A program made the position numbers and the translations under genes. Source: Guptibacillus hwajinpoensis (lineage in GTDB: Bacteria; Bacillota; Bacilli; Bacillales; Guptibacillaceae). Taken from it: DNA of 64,000 nucleotides. How positions within the stretch are numbered: position 1 is the stretch's first letter; every line of letters starts with the position of its first letter. The DNA lies in contig NZ_JAIVAE010000002.1 in the NCBI RefSeq assembly GCF_020171785.1, positions 558,001 through 622,000 on the forward strand, in the 5' to 3' direction. Shown here in pieces: positions 34,913 through 44,472 of this stretch. The notes beneath the pieces are model-generated. The model had not been told where the DNA came from, made no database searches, and worked only from the letters and a program-made list of their open reading frames with translations.

Positions 34913-34929
34913 TGTGCACTTATATGGTC

Positions 34930-36084
34930 TTAAAGAGTAGAAAGAAAACGTTCTAGTCGATCCATTCCTTCTTTTAACACATCGAGATTATATGCGAAGG
35001 AAATTCGAACATATCCTTCTCCGAACGTGGAAAAAGCGCTCCCTGGCACCACCGCAACATTACCTTCTTTTGCGAGTTTCATGGCGAAATCAAAAGAGGT
35101 TAAGCCAAATTGTTTAATAGAAGGAAGGATATAGAATGCACCGTCAGGCTTGATTGGTGATAGCCCCATTCCAACTAATCGATCAAATACATAGTTCATT
35201 CTTTTCGAGTATTCCGTTCTCATTTCGATAGGATCATCAAGTCCGTTATCCAACGCTTCGAGAGCAGCATACTGAGACACAGAAGAAGCGCAGGAAACAT
35301 TATATTGGTGCACTTTCAAAATGTGTTTTGCGAGCGCTTCTGGTGCGAATAAAAAGCCGATTCGCCATCCTGTCATTGCGTGTGACTTGGAAAGTCCGTT
35401 GATAACAATTGTCTTTTCTCGCATACTAGCAAATTGAGCGATGGAAGCGTGATCGCCTGAAAAGGTTAGTTCTGAATAAATTTCGTCAGAGAGAACGAAA
35501 ATGTTTTTATCTTCCAATAGAGCCGCAAGATCCTCAAGTTCAGCTGCAGACATAGCGACGCCTGTTGGGTTGGATGGTGATGGAAGAATGATGCATTTTG
35601 TTCGTTCTGTCAGCGCTGATTCAACTAGTGAGCGTGACAACTTAAAGCCATTTTCCGTCGTATCAACGTGAACAGGAACAGCGCCACATAGCGTAATGAT
35701 TGGTTCGTATCCGGGATATACTGGTCCAGGTAATATAACCTCATCGCCTTCAGTAAGAAGAGTACGAAGTGTTACATCAATTGCCTGGCTAGCGCCTGAA
35801 GTAGTAATGACCTCTGTTTCTGGCTTATATGTTAGGTTGTACTTTGTTTTTAGAAAATGGGATGCTGCTTTACGGAGTTCAAGTATGCCAGCATTGTGTG
35901 TATACGTCGTCTTATTTTGATCAATGGCCATTTGAGCCGCTTCTTTAATGTGAACGGGCGTTTCAAAATCTGGCTGACCGATTGTTAACGAAATCATGTT
36001 TTCATAATCTGCCACCATATTAAAAAAAGTACGGATACCTGAAATTTCAATGTTGTTTACTCGAGGGTTTAATAAATGTTCCAT
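34930..36084 (-). CDS. patA: PatA, N-acetyl-L,L-diaminopimelate aminotransferase
   Basis: 384 aa, fold-type I PLP aminotransferase, closely matching B. subtilis PatA: MEHLLNPRVNNIEISGIR start, SLTIGQPDF (about 32-40), PSPSNPTGV (about 167-175), PLP-Lys motif INGLSKSHAMTGWRIGF (about 228-244), and GEGYVRISFA near the C-terminus. It acts in the lysine/diaminopimelate pathway (acetyl branch). The neighbouring DnaA-like box region is upstream of its promoter. Confidence 0.92.
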   Translation of the reverse strand: MEHLLNPRVNNIEISGIRTFFNMVADYENMISLTIGQPDFETPVHIKEAAQMAIDQNKTTYTHNAGILELRKAASHFLKTKYNLTYKPETEVITTSGASQAIDVTLRTLLTEGDEVILPGPVYPGYEPIITLCGAVPVHVDTTENGFKLSRSLVESALTERTKCIILPSPSNPTGVAMSAAELEDLAALLEDKNIFVLSDEIYSELTFSGDHASIAQFASMREKTIVINGLSKSHAMTGWRIGFLFAPEALAKHILKVHQYNVSCASSVSQYAALEALDNGLDDPIEMRTEYSKRMNYVFDRLVGMGLSPIKPDGAFYILPSIKQFGLTSFDFAMKLAKEGNVAVVPGSAFSTFGEGYVRISFAYNLDVLKEGMDRLERFLSTL

Positions 36085-36432
36085 AGGGCTGTCTTCCTTT
36101 CCGTCTCAACTTCTCATAAACATCATTGTAGCATAATTTTTAAGCTATCGTCGAAATGAAGTTCTTTTGCGGATAAGTTCCAAAATGGATTAAGAATGCA
36201 GGTGTTGATAACTCGGCTAAGTACTGGTAGTATTGGTTTTCTGAGACTTATCAACAGGAGAAACTATATACCCACACCCGGTATTTTCGTTTTGCGCGGG
36301 GGTATGATAGGGGGATATAGGTTACCCACAAAATTCTGTGGATAACCAATATTCAGATAATTTAGGGCAGATCACCAAATTCTTTCATGATACACAAAAG
36401 ACCAGATTCCAGTTTAGTGGAATCTGGTCTTT
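36085..36432. promoter_or_regulatory. 348-bp gap with four DnaA-box-like sequences
   Basis: No gene found. It contains TGTTGATAA (36203-36211), TTATCAACA (36248-36256), TTACCCACA (36322-36330) and TGTGGATAA (36337-36345). The last is a perfect reverse-complement of the TTATCCACA DnaA box, and the others differ by one base. The last two face each other as an inverted repeat separated by 6 bp. The right end also holds a terminator for the PucR gene. DnaA binding is inference. Confidence 0.45.
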
Positions 36433-36435
36433 TTA
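36397..36435 (-). terminator. Terminator after the PucR-family gene
   Basis: AAAAGACCAGATTCCA / TGGAATCTGGTCTTTT stem, 16 bp, read leftward. Confidence 0.85.
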
Positions 36436-37887
36436 GTTTGATGACAAAATACTGTCTGTCAAATAAGCCAGTAAAGCGAATTGAACGTGGATGCGCTGTT
36501 CATAAGAGTAAATATCAATTCCCATTAGTTTTTCTAATTGTTTAATTCGATAATTTAGCGTATGCCTGTGTATGAATAGTTTCTCCGCTGTGCGATTAAT
36601 GACGAGGTTATTTTCCAAAAAAGCTTCAAGCGTTCTCATTAGTTGAGATTGGTGTTTCTGATCATACGAGACAATTGGTGATAAAAGAGGTTCATAATAA
36701 ACCGTAAGATCCTCTCCATTTTCTTTTAAGCGAATGAATACCTGGTAAGCTCCTAAGGATTTAAATTGAATGAGAGATTCTTTTCGATACCGGGCAAAAT
36801 GATGAGCAACTAACGCTTCTTTAAGAGCAGATTCAAGCTCCCGAATCCCTGCAGCTTTGCTCACACCTGCCGTAGATAAAGACGACTTTTGCTCGTCTAT
36901 AAAAGGTTCAAAATCACCGCATAAAAGAACGACTACGTGATCCATTTTCCTTTTGATTAAGCCTTTTGTTCTTGTTGAAATCAACGTTTGCTGACACTGC
37001 AGTTCGAGTTCAGATAAGTTGGAGGAAGAAAGAACAGCTACGCAGTTAAGGCCGGTTAAATCATAGCCCATTTCTTTGCTTTTTTTGAGAATCGTTTTCT
37101 CATCTTCATATGAATGCGAAAAGAGGATATCAAGAAAATCCGCTTCCATTTGTGAGCGTGTATCTTCAATTATTCGTAACTTAAGAAATTCAATCGCAAA
37201 GATATTCGCTGCTTGTTTAAGCGCAAGCTGATCAAGTGACGTGAGAGGAGTCCGTTTTTGAATGAAGATTGTTCCGATCGTTTGCCCTTCTGTCACAATC
37301 GGATAAGCGTGTTCGATTGGATATTGTCGGTTAGTTATATATGACCCTGCTAAAAGAGCTTGATTTGATTTATAGAGAGATACATTGCAGTGAAGTAATT
37401 TTGAAAGCGCATCTGTTAACGATGAAAAGCCGGTATTTTTAATGACGAGAGCTGTTAATTCATCTTGAATGCGCTGTGCTTGCGTGAGCATACTAAGCTG
37501 CTTATTAACAAGTTGTTCGAGTATACTTCTAGTAACTGTAGAAAAATTCATCGTTCTTGGAATTTCAAGGAGCGGTAGCCCCGTTCGATTTGCGGCTTCT
37601 ATCATCGCTAATGGCACAACATCCAAATAAAACCCCGTATGGATTGCGACCGCGGAAAGCTGCCGGTTTGAAAGTGCATGAATAAGCATGGAGTAAGAGT
37701 CGGATTTTTCATGCCAACCATATGCCGTAGTAATTAAGAATTCACCTTCATGAAGACGTGTGACGTCCTCCATAACTTCCACAATCGTTAACCACTTAAT
37801 ATCGCGATCGATTCCTTGTTTTCCAGCAATTAATTTGATTTCCCTCATTTCGGATAGTTGTAACGCCTCTCTAACGGATAGTCCCAT
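36433..37887 (-). CDS. PucR-family transcriptional regulator
   Basis: 484 aa from ATG 37887, after TTGGGGGAC; the in-frame reading continues upstream to 38040 but would overlap the divergent aminotransferase gene. An N-terminal PucR domain begins MGLSVREALQLSEM, a GGDEF-like middle follows, and a C-terminal PucR-type HTH is visible (LFIHRHTLNYRIKQLEKLMG, about 450-469). The family activates nitrogen and amino-acid catabolic genes. Its start is 136 bp from the lysine-related operon on the other strand, so it probably regulates that operon. Confidence 0.88.
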   Translation of the reverse strand: MGLSVREALQLSEMREIKLIAGKQGIDRDIKWLTIVEVMEDVTRLHEGEFLITTAYGWHEKSDSYSMLIHALSNRQLSAVAIHTGFYLDVVPLAMIEAANRTGLPLLEIPRTMNFSTVTRSILEQLVNKQLSMLTQAQRIQDELTALVIKNTGFSSLTDALSKLLHCNVSLYKSNQALLAGSYITNRQYPIEHAYPIVTEGQTIGTIFIQKRTPLTSLDQLALKQAANIFAIEFLKLRIIEDTRSQMEADFLDILFSHSYEDEKTILKKSKEMGYDLTGLNCVAVLSSSNLSELELQCQQTLISTRTKGLIKRKMDHVVVLLCGDFEPFIDEQKSSLSTAGVSKAAGIRELESALKEALVAHHFARYRKESLIQFKSLGAYQVFIRLKENGEDLTVYYEPLLSPIVSYDQKHQSQLMRTLEAFLENNLVINRTAEKLFIHRHTLNYRIKQLEKLMGIDIYSYEQRIHVQFALLAYLTDSILSSN

Positions 37888-38022
37888 CGTGTGTCCCCCA
37901 ATCCTCTTATCCAAATCGTACAACAAAGTCTGAATTTTTTGTAGATGGTGTGGAATAGAATTTTCTTGCCATCCCACATAGGCTAGAGATATAGACAAAA
38001 AAAGTGAGGTGACCAATCCGAA

Positions 38023-39393
38023 ATGACGAAAAGAACCCACTTAATCAAACCTTTGCTTGGGATGGATTATGCTGTTATTTCTCACGGAAAAGGAATTTAT
38101 TTATACGATGAACAAGGTCATGCTTTTATTGATGGATGCTCAGGGGCTGTCACTGCGAACATCGGGCATGCCGTTCCAGAAATTAAAGAAGCGATGCTCG
38201 CGCAAGCAGATCAGGTATCATTTGTGTATCGTTCCCAGTTTACAAGCACTTCAGCTGAGCAACTCGCAGAACGTCTTTGTCAATCTGCACCGGGTGACCT
38301 TGACTGGGTGTTTTTTGTGAACAGTGGATCTGAAGCGATGGAAACGGCTTTAAAAATAGCTGTGCAGTACTGGCAGGAACTTGGTCGACCAACGAAGAAC
38401 AAAGTCATATCACGGTGGATGAGCTACCATGGAATTACAATGGGAGCTCTATCGATGTCAGGTCATGTGATTCGTAGAAGTCGTTTTAATGCGATGCTTG
38501 AACACTATCCAGCGCTATCGCCTCCTTATTGTTACCGATGCTCTTTTCATGATCATTGCCCAAATTGTTCGAAGCAATATGCGTTTGAATTTGAACAAAC
38601 CATTCAACGGCTCGGTGCTGAAACAATCGCAGCCTTTGTTTGTGAACCTGTGATTGGTGCAGCTGGAGGAGCTGTGGTACCACCGGATCGTTATTTTCAA
38701 GAAATGAAAGCCGTTTGTGAACGCTATGACATCCTCTTTATCGCGGATGAAGTTATGACAGGTATCGGTCGAACAGGGAAGATGTATGCGATGGAACACT
38801 GGGGAATTGCCCCGGATATTTTAGCGCTCGGTAAAGGAATGAGTGCCGGATACACACCGATGGCAGCTACGCTAGTATCGGATCGAATCATTCAAGTCAT
38901 TGAACGGGGATCAAAGGTGGTCTTAAGCGGGCATACGTTTAGTGCAAACCCATTATCATCAGCTATTTGTCTTGCTGTTCTCGACTATATTGATAAAAAC
39001 GATGTTGTTCAAAATGCTTCCAAAAGTGGGGCCATTCTTATAAAAGGATTAAAAGAGTTACAAGCACAATATCCCATTATCGGAGATGTGAGAGGGCTCG
39101 GTTTACTAACGGCCATTGAATTTGTTCAAGATCAAGTGACAAAAGAGCCGTTTTCGCTTCAACATGAAGTAACAAATCGTTTTATTCGGAAATGTTATGA
39201 AGCTGGTCTTCTAGTATATACAGCTGCAGGTGGCCTTAACGGAATGGCTGGTGACGCTGTCATTGTGGCGCCTCCGCTTGTGATTAAAGAACATGAAGTT
39301 CAGCTACTCTTATCCAAGCTGAACGTAGGGTTGATTGAATTGGAGAAGGAACTTGAAGCAGAAGGACTCTACCAAAAACGCTCGATAAGCTGA
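38023..39393 (+). CDS. Class III aminotransferase (YodT-like)
   Basis: 456 aa, PLP enzyme of the omega/acetylornithine type. Landmarks: GKGIYLYDEQGHAFIDG (about 22-38), NSGSEAMETALK, DEVMTGIGRTGKMY (about 246-259), and PLP-Lys in LGKGMSAGYTPM (about 270-281). Preceded by GTGAGGTGACC. First gene of a run with CoA-transferase subunits, an M20 deacylase, AblB and kamA. This corresponds to yodT of the B. subtilis kamA-yodP-yodQ-yodR-yodS-yodT cluster, though in different order. The true substrate is unknown. Confidence 0.85.
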   Translation: MTKRTHLIKPLLGMDYAVISHGKGIYLYDEQGHAFIDGCSGAVTANIGHAVPEIKEAMLAQADQVSFVYRSQFTSTSAEQLAERLCQSAPGDLDWVFFVNSGSEAMETALKIAVQYWQELGRPTKNKVISRWMSYHGITMGALSMSGHVIRRSRFNAMLEHYPALSPPYCYRCSFHDHCPNCSKQYAFEFEQTIQRLGAETIAAFVCEPVIGAAGGAVVPPDRYFQEMKAVCERYDILFIADEVMTGIGRTGKMYAMEHWGIAPDILALGKGMSAGYTPMAATLVSDRIIQVIERGSKVVLSGHTFSANPLSSAICLAVLDYIDKNDVVQNASKSGAILIKGLKELQAQYPIIGDVRGLGLLTAIEFVQDQVTKEPFSLQHEVTNRFIRKCYEAGLLVYTAAGGLNGMAGDAVIVAPPLVIKEHEVQLLLSKLNVGLIELEKELEAEGLYQKRSIS

Positions 39394-39412
39394 TGATCGG
39401 AGGAAACTCACT

Positions 39413-40105
39413 ATGCGAAGTAAGACATGCGACTTGTCAGAACTAGATATTTTGAAAGATAACATGACCATCATGTGCGGTGGTTTTGGGGGAGTCGGTT
39501 CACCGCCATCGCTTATTGAATGGATACTAGATTCCGGCATTAAAAACATTACCCTCATTTGTAACGATGCTGGATTCCCTTGGATAGGACCGGGAAAGCT
39601 TGTAACGGAAAAAAGGGTTTCAACACTCATTGCCTCACATATTGGATCTAATCCTGAAGCGGGGAAACAAATGCATCGAGGAGAGCTCAATGTTCAATTT
39701 TACCCCCAGGGTACGCTAGCGGAGAAAATTCGTGCAGGTGGGATGGGACTTGGTGGGATATTAGTTGATGTAGGGCTTGGAACATCTGTTGAAGAGGGTA
39801 AAGAAAAGGCGGTTGTCCAGGGAAAGGAATATATGATTGAACCTGCTTTAACGGCCGATCTATCGATTGTGGCCTGTAAGCAAGCTGATTTATATGGAAA
39901 CCTGCTTTATGATCAAAGTGCGCGGAATACGAATCCGCTTGTGGCACAGGCTGGGGATCTAACGATAGCGGAAGCGGCTGAAATCGTCCAAATAGGTGAG
40001 CTTGATCCTGAACAAATTGTAACGCAAGGTGTTTTCGTTGATCACGTGATCAAAAGCAAAGGGGTTGATTGGAAATGGGTATGGGAGCTGAAACGAGAAG
40101 GTTGA
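39413..40105 (+). CDS. CoA-transferase subunit A (YodS-like)
   Basis: 230 aa. CoA-transferase family I alpha subunit with the glycine-rich loop MCGGFGGVGSPPSLIEW (about 22-38) and NPEAGKQMHRGELNVQFYPQGTLAEKI (about 82-108). Starts 19 bp after the aminotransferase, and overlaps subunit B, so the subunits are translationally coupled. It transfers CoA to an organic acid; in context possibly one formed from lysine or beta-lysine degradation. Matches the yodS partner of yodR in B. subtilis. Confidence 0.85.
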   Translation: MRSKTCDLSELDILKDNMTIMCGGFGGVGSPPSLIEWILDSGIKNITLICNDAGFPWIGPGKLVTEKRVSTLIASHIGSNPEAGKQMHRGELNVQFYPQGTLAEKIRAGGMGLGGILVDVGLGTSVEEGKEKAVVQGKEYMIEPALTADLSIVACKQADLYGNLLYDQSARNTNPLVAQAGDLTIAEAAEIVQIGELDPEQIVTQGVFVDHVIKSKGVDWKWVWELKREG

Positions 40106-40737
40106 TCGCAGAAAGAGCTGCACGAGAAGTAACGTATGGCATGATGGTTAACCTTGGGATCGGTATTCCTACGCTAGTAGCCGACTATATTCCAGCTTCC
40201 CTGGACGTTATGCTTCATACGGAGAACGGTATTCTAGGCATGGGAGGTAGCCCGGAGGCTGGTCATGAGGACGGGAACCTTTCAAACGCGGGAGGTTACC
40301 CAGTTACCATTCAACCCGGTGCTTCTTTTTTTGATAGTGCAGAAGCATTTGGAATGGTGAGAAGAGGTTATCTCGATTTAACGATTCTCGGTGCTCTAGA
40401 GGTAAGTGGCAAAGGAGACATTGCTAATTGGATTGTTCCGGGAAAAAGGGTTCCGGGTATGGGTGGAGCGATTGATCTTGCCCAAAAAGCTAAGAAAGTG
40501 ATTGTTTTAATGAGCCATACAACAAAGGAAGGTTATCCTAAAATTGTACAAGAATGTTCATTACCTTTAACGGTTAAAGAGGGCGCTGATATGATTATGA
40601 CTGAGCGAGCAGTGATGAAGGTGGAAGAGGGTAACCTTTATTTGTTAGAAGTGATGCCAGGCTACTCCGTGGCTGATGTGTTAAACGCTACAGAAGCGCG
40701 CGTAAATGTTGATCATGTAAGGGGGCAGACGTATTGA
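40075..40737 (+). CDS. CoA-transferase subunit B (YodR-like)
   Basis: About 220 aa. The start is uncertain among TTG 40069, ATG 40075 and ATG 40081; 40075 has the best spacing from AGGGG. The beta subunit carries the catalytic Glu motif TENGILGMG (about 50-58), with GIGIPTLVADYIP and GVDMI-like ends. It overlaps subunit A by about 31 bp, as is common for these pairs. Its stop overlaps the next TTG start, so the block continues without a break. Confidence 0.85.
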   Translation: MGMGAETRRLIAERAAREVTYGMMVNLGIGIPTLVADYIPASLDVMLHTENGILGMGGSPEAGHEDGNLSNAGGYPVTIQPGASFFDSAEAFGMVRRGYLDLTILGALEVSGKGDIANWIVPGKRVPGMGGAIDLAQKAKKVIVLMSHTTKEGYPKIVQECSLPLTVKEGADMIMTERAVMKVEEGNLYLLEVMPGYSVADVLNATEARVNVDHVRGQTY

Positions 40738-41984
40738 AGAGTAAAATCAAAAGATGGATGGACGATCATCAAAACAGCGGCATAAACCTGCTTCAACGAT
40801 TTGTGCAGTGTGATAGTGTACAGGGGAATGAAGCTGAAGTGCAGCGCCTTGTGGAAGCTGAACTCGAACAATTAGAAATGAAAGTCGATCGCTTCTTTCC
40901 AGGGCCTGAGACGATCAATCATCCTGCCTTTTGTGCAAACCGTACTGATTTTTCGCAAAGTCCTAATATCATCGGCGTCTGGAGGGGCAGTGGTGGTGGT
41001 CGATCTCTCATATTAAATGGCCACATTGACGTAGTACCACCGGGGAATAGGAGTGATTGGGAAGAGGATCCCTATAGTGGATTAGTGAAGGATGGTCGAC
41101 TTTTTGGTAGAGGTGCCACGGATATGAAAGGCGGAAATACATCTATGCTCCTTGCCTTAAAATGCATTAAGGAATTAGGAATTGTATTAAAAGGCGATGT
41201 TATTTTTGAAAGCGTTGTCGAAGAAGAAAGTGGTGGCACAGGTACGCTTGCGGCAATTGAACGCGGGTATCAAGCGGATGCCGCGCTTATTCCCGAGCCT
41301 ACTAAAATGAAAATTTTTCCGAAACAACAAGGGTCAATGTGGTTTCGCTTAAACGTAACCGGTCGAGGCGCGCACGGGGGAACACGGTATGAAGGGGTTT
41401 CAGCGATTGAGAAAACGATGTTAGTCCTTACAGCAATCCAAGAGCTTGAGCAAAAGCGAAATGCCGCGATTACGGACCCCCTTTATCAAAATATCCCAAT
41501 CCCCGTACCGATTAATATCGGAAAAATTTCTGGTGGGGACTGGCCATCTTCAGTGCCTGATCATGTAGTTGTTGAAGGGAGAATGGGGGTTGTTCCTGGT
41601 GAAGAGTTAGATCATGCAAAAGAAGAAATGACGCGTGCGTTAAAGGAAGTGAACGACGCATGGTTAGCGGAAAACCCAGTTGGAATCGAATGGTTTGGAG
41701 CGAGATGGCTTCCTGGTGAAGTAGCTGAAGATCATCCACTCGTGACAATTATTCGTCAGAGATACAAGGAAATAACGGGAGAAGAAGTCGTTGTTGAAGC
41801 GTCTCCGTGGGGGACGGATGGAGGCTTGTTACAAGAAGTAGGAAAGACGCCTTCTATTGTGTTTGGTCCTGGCGAGACGGCTGTTGCTCATTTTCCTAAT
41901 GAATACATCGAAGTTGAAAAAATGATGCTAGCGGCAGAACTTTATGTTCATATCATAATGGAATGGTGCGGATTTAACAATTAA
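40734..41984 (+). CDS. M20-family deacylase (YodQ-like)
   Basis: 416 aa, TTG start overlapping the preceding stop. M20/ArgE metallopeptidase motifs: LNGHIDVVPPG (zinc His, about 96-106), GRGATDMKGG (about 124-133), VVEEESGGTG (catalytic Glu, about 163-172), and RGAHGGTRYEGVSA (lid domain). It probably deacylates an N-acyl amino acid in the same pathway as AblB and the aminotransferase. Corresponds to yodQ in B. subtilis. Confidence 0.86.
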   Translation: MKSKIKRWMDDHQNSGINLLQRFVQCDSVQGNEAEVQRLVEAELEQLEMKVDRFFPGPETINHPAFCANRTDFSQSPNIIGVWRGSGGGRSLILNGHIDVVPPGNRSDWEEDPYSGLVKDGRLFGRGATDMKGGNTSMLLALKCIKELGIVLKGDVIFESVVEEESGGTGTLAAIERGYQADAALIPEPTKMKIFPKQQGSMWFRLNVTGRGAHGGTRYEGVSAIEKTMLVLTAIQELEQKRNAAITDPLYQNIPIPVPINIGKISGGDWPSSVPDHVVVEGRMGVVPGEELDHAKEEMTRALKEVNDAWLAENPVGIEWFGARWLPGEVAEDHPLVTIIRQRYKEITGEEVVVEASPWGTDGGLLQEVGKTPSIVFGPGETAVAHFPNEYIEVEKMMLAAELYVHIIMEWCGFNN

Positions 41985-42010
41985 GAGCGGCGGCGCTCTT
42001 TTTTCTTTTT
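41983..42010 (+). terminator. Terminator after the YodQ-like gene
   Basis: AAGAGCG / CGCTCTT stem with a GCGG loop, followed by T6, between yodQ-like and ablB. Confidence 0.75.
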
Positions 42011-42069
42011 TAAAGGAGTTCCTTCTAAGAAAGAAGAAATATTGTTTAGGAAGTGGGGAGGGAATTAAG

Positions 42070-42924
42070 GTGAATCAAAAACAATTAGAAGCAGTGGAGC
42101 AAGTGTATTGTGACGGGGATTATACGTTTACGTGTACGCTTGATCGCTTTAATGAGCGAATTCGTGTGGATCATTATGATGGTAACCTTCGTTCCATAGT
42201 CGCTCACATTCAGAGTATTTTTACAAATGAGTATACAAAATGCATTGTGAAAGCAAAAGGTGAACACGTTCCGTTCTTTCTTTCTGAATGCTACACGTAT
42301 GAAGGCGTCATTCAATCCTATTATTCAGGGAGTGATGCTCATTTAATGACGTTATATAACGGAGCCTGGCGTCGAAATAGCGAAACGTGGTTGGAAGAGG
42401 ATCAGCTACTAGTTGCAGTTCGTCAGAAGCAAGTCTCTCCACTTAAGGAAAAGCCTCTTATACGAAAAGGGAAGGAAGCGGATGCAGAGAAACTTGCAGC
42501 TCTCTATCAAGCAGTATTTGCCGTTTATCCAACTCCGATGGATAACCCAAACTATATTAAGAAAGTAATGAGAAGTGATACGATTTTCTTTCTGATTGAA
42601 GAGAGTGACCGGATTGTGAGTGCTGCTTCAGCGGAAGTGAACCGCACGTATAAAAACGCGGAAATGACAGATTGCGCCACGCTCCCAGAGTACAGAAAAG
42701 GAGGTACGATGCGCCATTTAATTATGGCGTTGGAACAAGAACTCCTTCGAGAAAATATTTATTACGCATACTCAATTGCGAGAAGCCGATCGTTTGGCAT
42801 GAACGCTGTTTTACATCAACTTGATTATCAGTACGGAGGAAGGCTTGTCAATAATGTGAAAATTTTTCAAGATTGGGAGAATATGAACCTTTGGAGTAAG
42901 CTTCTTATTAAAAGTGCTGAATAA
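42070..42924 (+). CDS. ablB: AblB, beta-lysine N6-acetyltransferase (GNAT)
   Basis: 284 aa, GTG start after GTGGGGAGGG. An N-terminal domain precedes a GNAT domain with LIRKGKEADAEKLAALYQAVF (about 134-154) and the acetyl-CoA loop TLPEYRKGGTMRHLI (about 207-221). B. subtilis YodP and archaeal AblB acetylate beta-lysine made by KamA to N-epsilon-acetyl-beta-lysine, a compatible solute. kamA lies two genes downstream. Confidence 0.88.
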   Translation: MNQKQLEAVEQVYCDGDYTFTCTLDRFNERIRVDHYDGNLRSIVAHIQSIFTNEYTKCIVKAKGEHVPFFLSECYTYEGVIQSYYSGSDAHLMTLYNGAWRRNSETWLEEDQLLVAVRQKQVSPLKEKPLIRKGKEADAEKLAALYQAVFAVYPTPMDNPNYIKKVMRSDTIFFLIEESDRIVSAASAEVNRTYKNAEMTDCATLPEYRKGGTMRHLIMALEQELLRENIYYAYSIARSRSFGMNAVLHQLDYQYGGRLVNNVKIFQDWENMNLWSKLLIKSAE

Positions 42925-42966
42925 TGGGCACTAAGAGATGGATTTCTGGCATAAAGGAGGACGTCT

Positions 42967-44340
42967 ATGAGGAAAACGTTAACTGAAGGCATGTTTGAAG
43001 CCATTTTAGAAAGTATTGATGAGGGCATTCACGTTGTAGATAATCAAGGCGTTACGATTTACTACAATGAAATTGCAGCAAAACACGATGGATTACTTGT
43101 AGAAGATGTGTTAGGAAAGCATTATTTAGAAGCGTTTCCTTCTCTTTCGAAAGAAACGAGTACGCTTTCACACGTTCTTATGACGAGAAAAGCGATTTTT
43201 AATAAAGATCAAACGTATCGTAACGTGAAAGGGAAACTTATCTCAACTATAAATACGACGTTGCCTATTGTCGTTAAAGGTCATCTAGAAGGTGCTGTAG
43301 AAATTGCTCGTGACATTTCTCGTATTAAAACGTTATCGGATAAAGTAATGGAGTTACAATCAAAAATGAACAAGAAAACAGCGAAAGAATTTGATGATGG
43401 AACAAGTTATACGTTTGATCATATTCGAACAAATGACCCAGTGTTTATGCAAGTGAAGGAGCGGGCAATGAAAGCTTCAGCGCTAAACTCTCCTATTCTT
43501 GTTTATGGTGAAACAGGTACTGGAAAGGAGCTAATTGTGCAGTCCATTCACAATGCTTCAAAACGACCAGGACCATTTATCGCCCAAAACTGTGCAGCCT
43601 TACCCGCATCGATTCTCGAGTCAATTCTTTTTGGAACGGCAAAAGGAAGCTTTACTGGTGCGGAGGAAAGAGAGGGTTTATTTGAGCTTGCGAATGGCGG
43701 AACGCTTTTTCTAGATGAAATCAATTCGATGCCAATTGATGTTCAAGCAAAGCTACTTCGCGTATTAGAAGATGGGGTGATCCGACGAGTAGGCGCAGGC
43801 AAAACAAGAAAAGTGGATGTGCGAATCATTGCAGCGATCAATGAAGAACCGGAATTAGCCCTTGAAGACAAGCGTTTACGTGTTGATTTGTTTTATCGTC
43901 TAAATGTGATTTACCTCCGAATACCTCCACTTCGTGAACGACGTGGAGACATTCCTGATTTAATTGCCCATTTTATCGAAAAGTATAATAAAAAGTTCCA
44001 GAAGCACATTGTTACCATTGATGAGAAAGCAGAATTCCGATTGCTTCATCGAAATTGGCAGGGAAACGTTCGAGAGCTAGAGCATGTGATTCAATCAGCG
44101 ATGAATTTCGCAGAAGGCGACATGTTAGTTGAAACGGACTTTCCAATGTTACTTTCAGAGCCAATGCAAGAAATAGTGCAGTCTCTCCCGGAGATCTTAC
44201 TTAAGACAGAAGGAGATCTTATCCAGCAAGCGATGAAAAATTGTCTTGGTAATGTGAAAAAAGCAGCAGAGCAGCTCGGCATTCCTAGACAAACGCTCCA
44301 ATATAAACTTTCCAAACATCAAAGTCAGAGTGCCGAATAA
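42967..44340 (+). CDS. PAS-containing sigma54-dependent transcriptional activator
   Basis: 457 aa, AAAGGAGGACG upstream. An N-terminal PAS sensory domain (about 8-105: EGIHVVDNQGVTIYYNEIAA) precedes an AAA+ domain (about 155-380). The latter has Walker A GETGTGKE, the sigma54-contact loop GSFTGA (variant of GAFTGA), and Walker B LFLDEI. A Fis-type HTH ends the protein (NVKKAAEQLGIPRQTLQYKL). It probably drives the sigma54 promoter directly upstream of kamA, 80 bp after its stop. Confidence 0.92.
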   Translation: MRKTLTEGMFEAILESIDEGIHVVDNQGVTIYYNEIAAKHDGLLVEDVLGKHYLEAFPSLSKETSTLSHVLMTRKAIFNKDQTYRNVKGKLISTINTTLPIVVKGHLEGAVEIARDISRIKTLSDKVMELQSKMNKKTAKEFDDGTSYTFDHIRTNDPVFMQVKERAMKASALNSPILVYGETGTGKELIVQSIHNASKRPGPFIAQNCAALPASILESILFGTAKGSFTGAEEREGLFELANGGTLFLDEINSMPIDVQAKLLRVLEDGVIRRVGAGKTRKVDVRIIAAINEEPELALEDKRLRVDLFYRLNVIYLRIPPLRERRGDIPDLIAHFIEKYNKKFQKHIVTIDEKAEFRLLHRNWQGNVRELEHVIQSAMNFAEGDMLVETDFPMLLSEPMQEIVQSLPEILLKTEGDLIQQAMKNCLGNVKKAAEQLGIPRQTLQYKLSKHQSQSAE

Positions 44341-44361
44341 TGAGCACCTCTGACTTTTTTT
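44322..44361 (+). terminator. Terminator overlapping the 3' end of the activator gene
   Basis: AGTCAGAG-TGC / GCAC-CTCTGACT stem with a bulge and T7. It insulates the activator gene from the sigma54 promoter. Confidence 0.8.
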
Positions 44362-44419
44362 ATTGCACGTTACTCTCCTCATGCGAGGTTCTCTGCTTTC
44401 TTGAAAGAAATAATGGAGC

Positions 44420-44435
44420 TGGCACGTTACTTGCA
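44420..44435 (+). promoter_or_regulatory. Sigma54 (-24/-12) promoter of kamA
   Basis: TGGCAC-N5-TTGCA is an exact match to the sigma54 consensus, with the required GG-GC spacing of 10 nt. It lies 38 bp before the kamA start and just downstream of the sigma54-dependent activator gene. Confidence 0.9.
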
Positions 44436-44472
44436 TAGTATAAAAGTAGATTACATGAAGGGGGAATGTAAG

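Noticed and set aside
37940-37975. Possible sigma54 promoter before the class III aminotransferase
   Set aside because: TGG and TTGC are present but GG-GC spacing is 14 nt, not 10.
37888-38040. N-terminal extension of the PucR gene
   Set aside because: It would overlap the divergent aminotransferase; the family start MGLSVREALQL is at 37887 with its own ribosome site.
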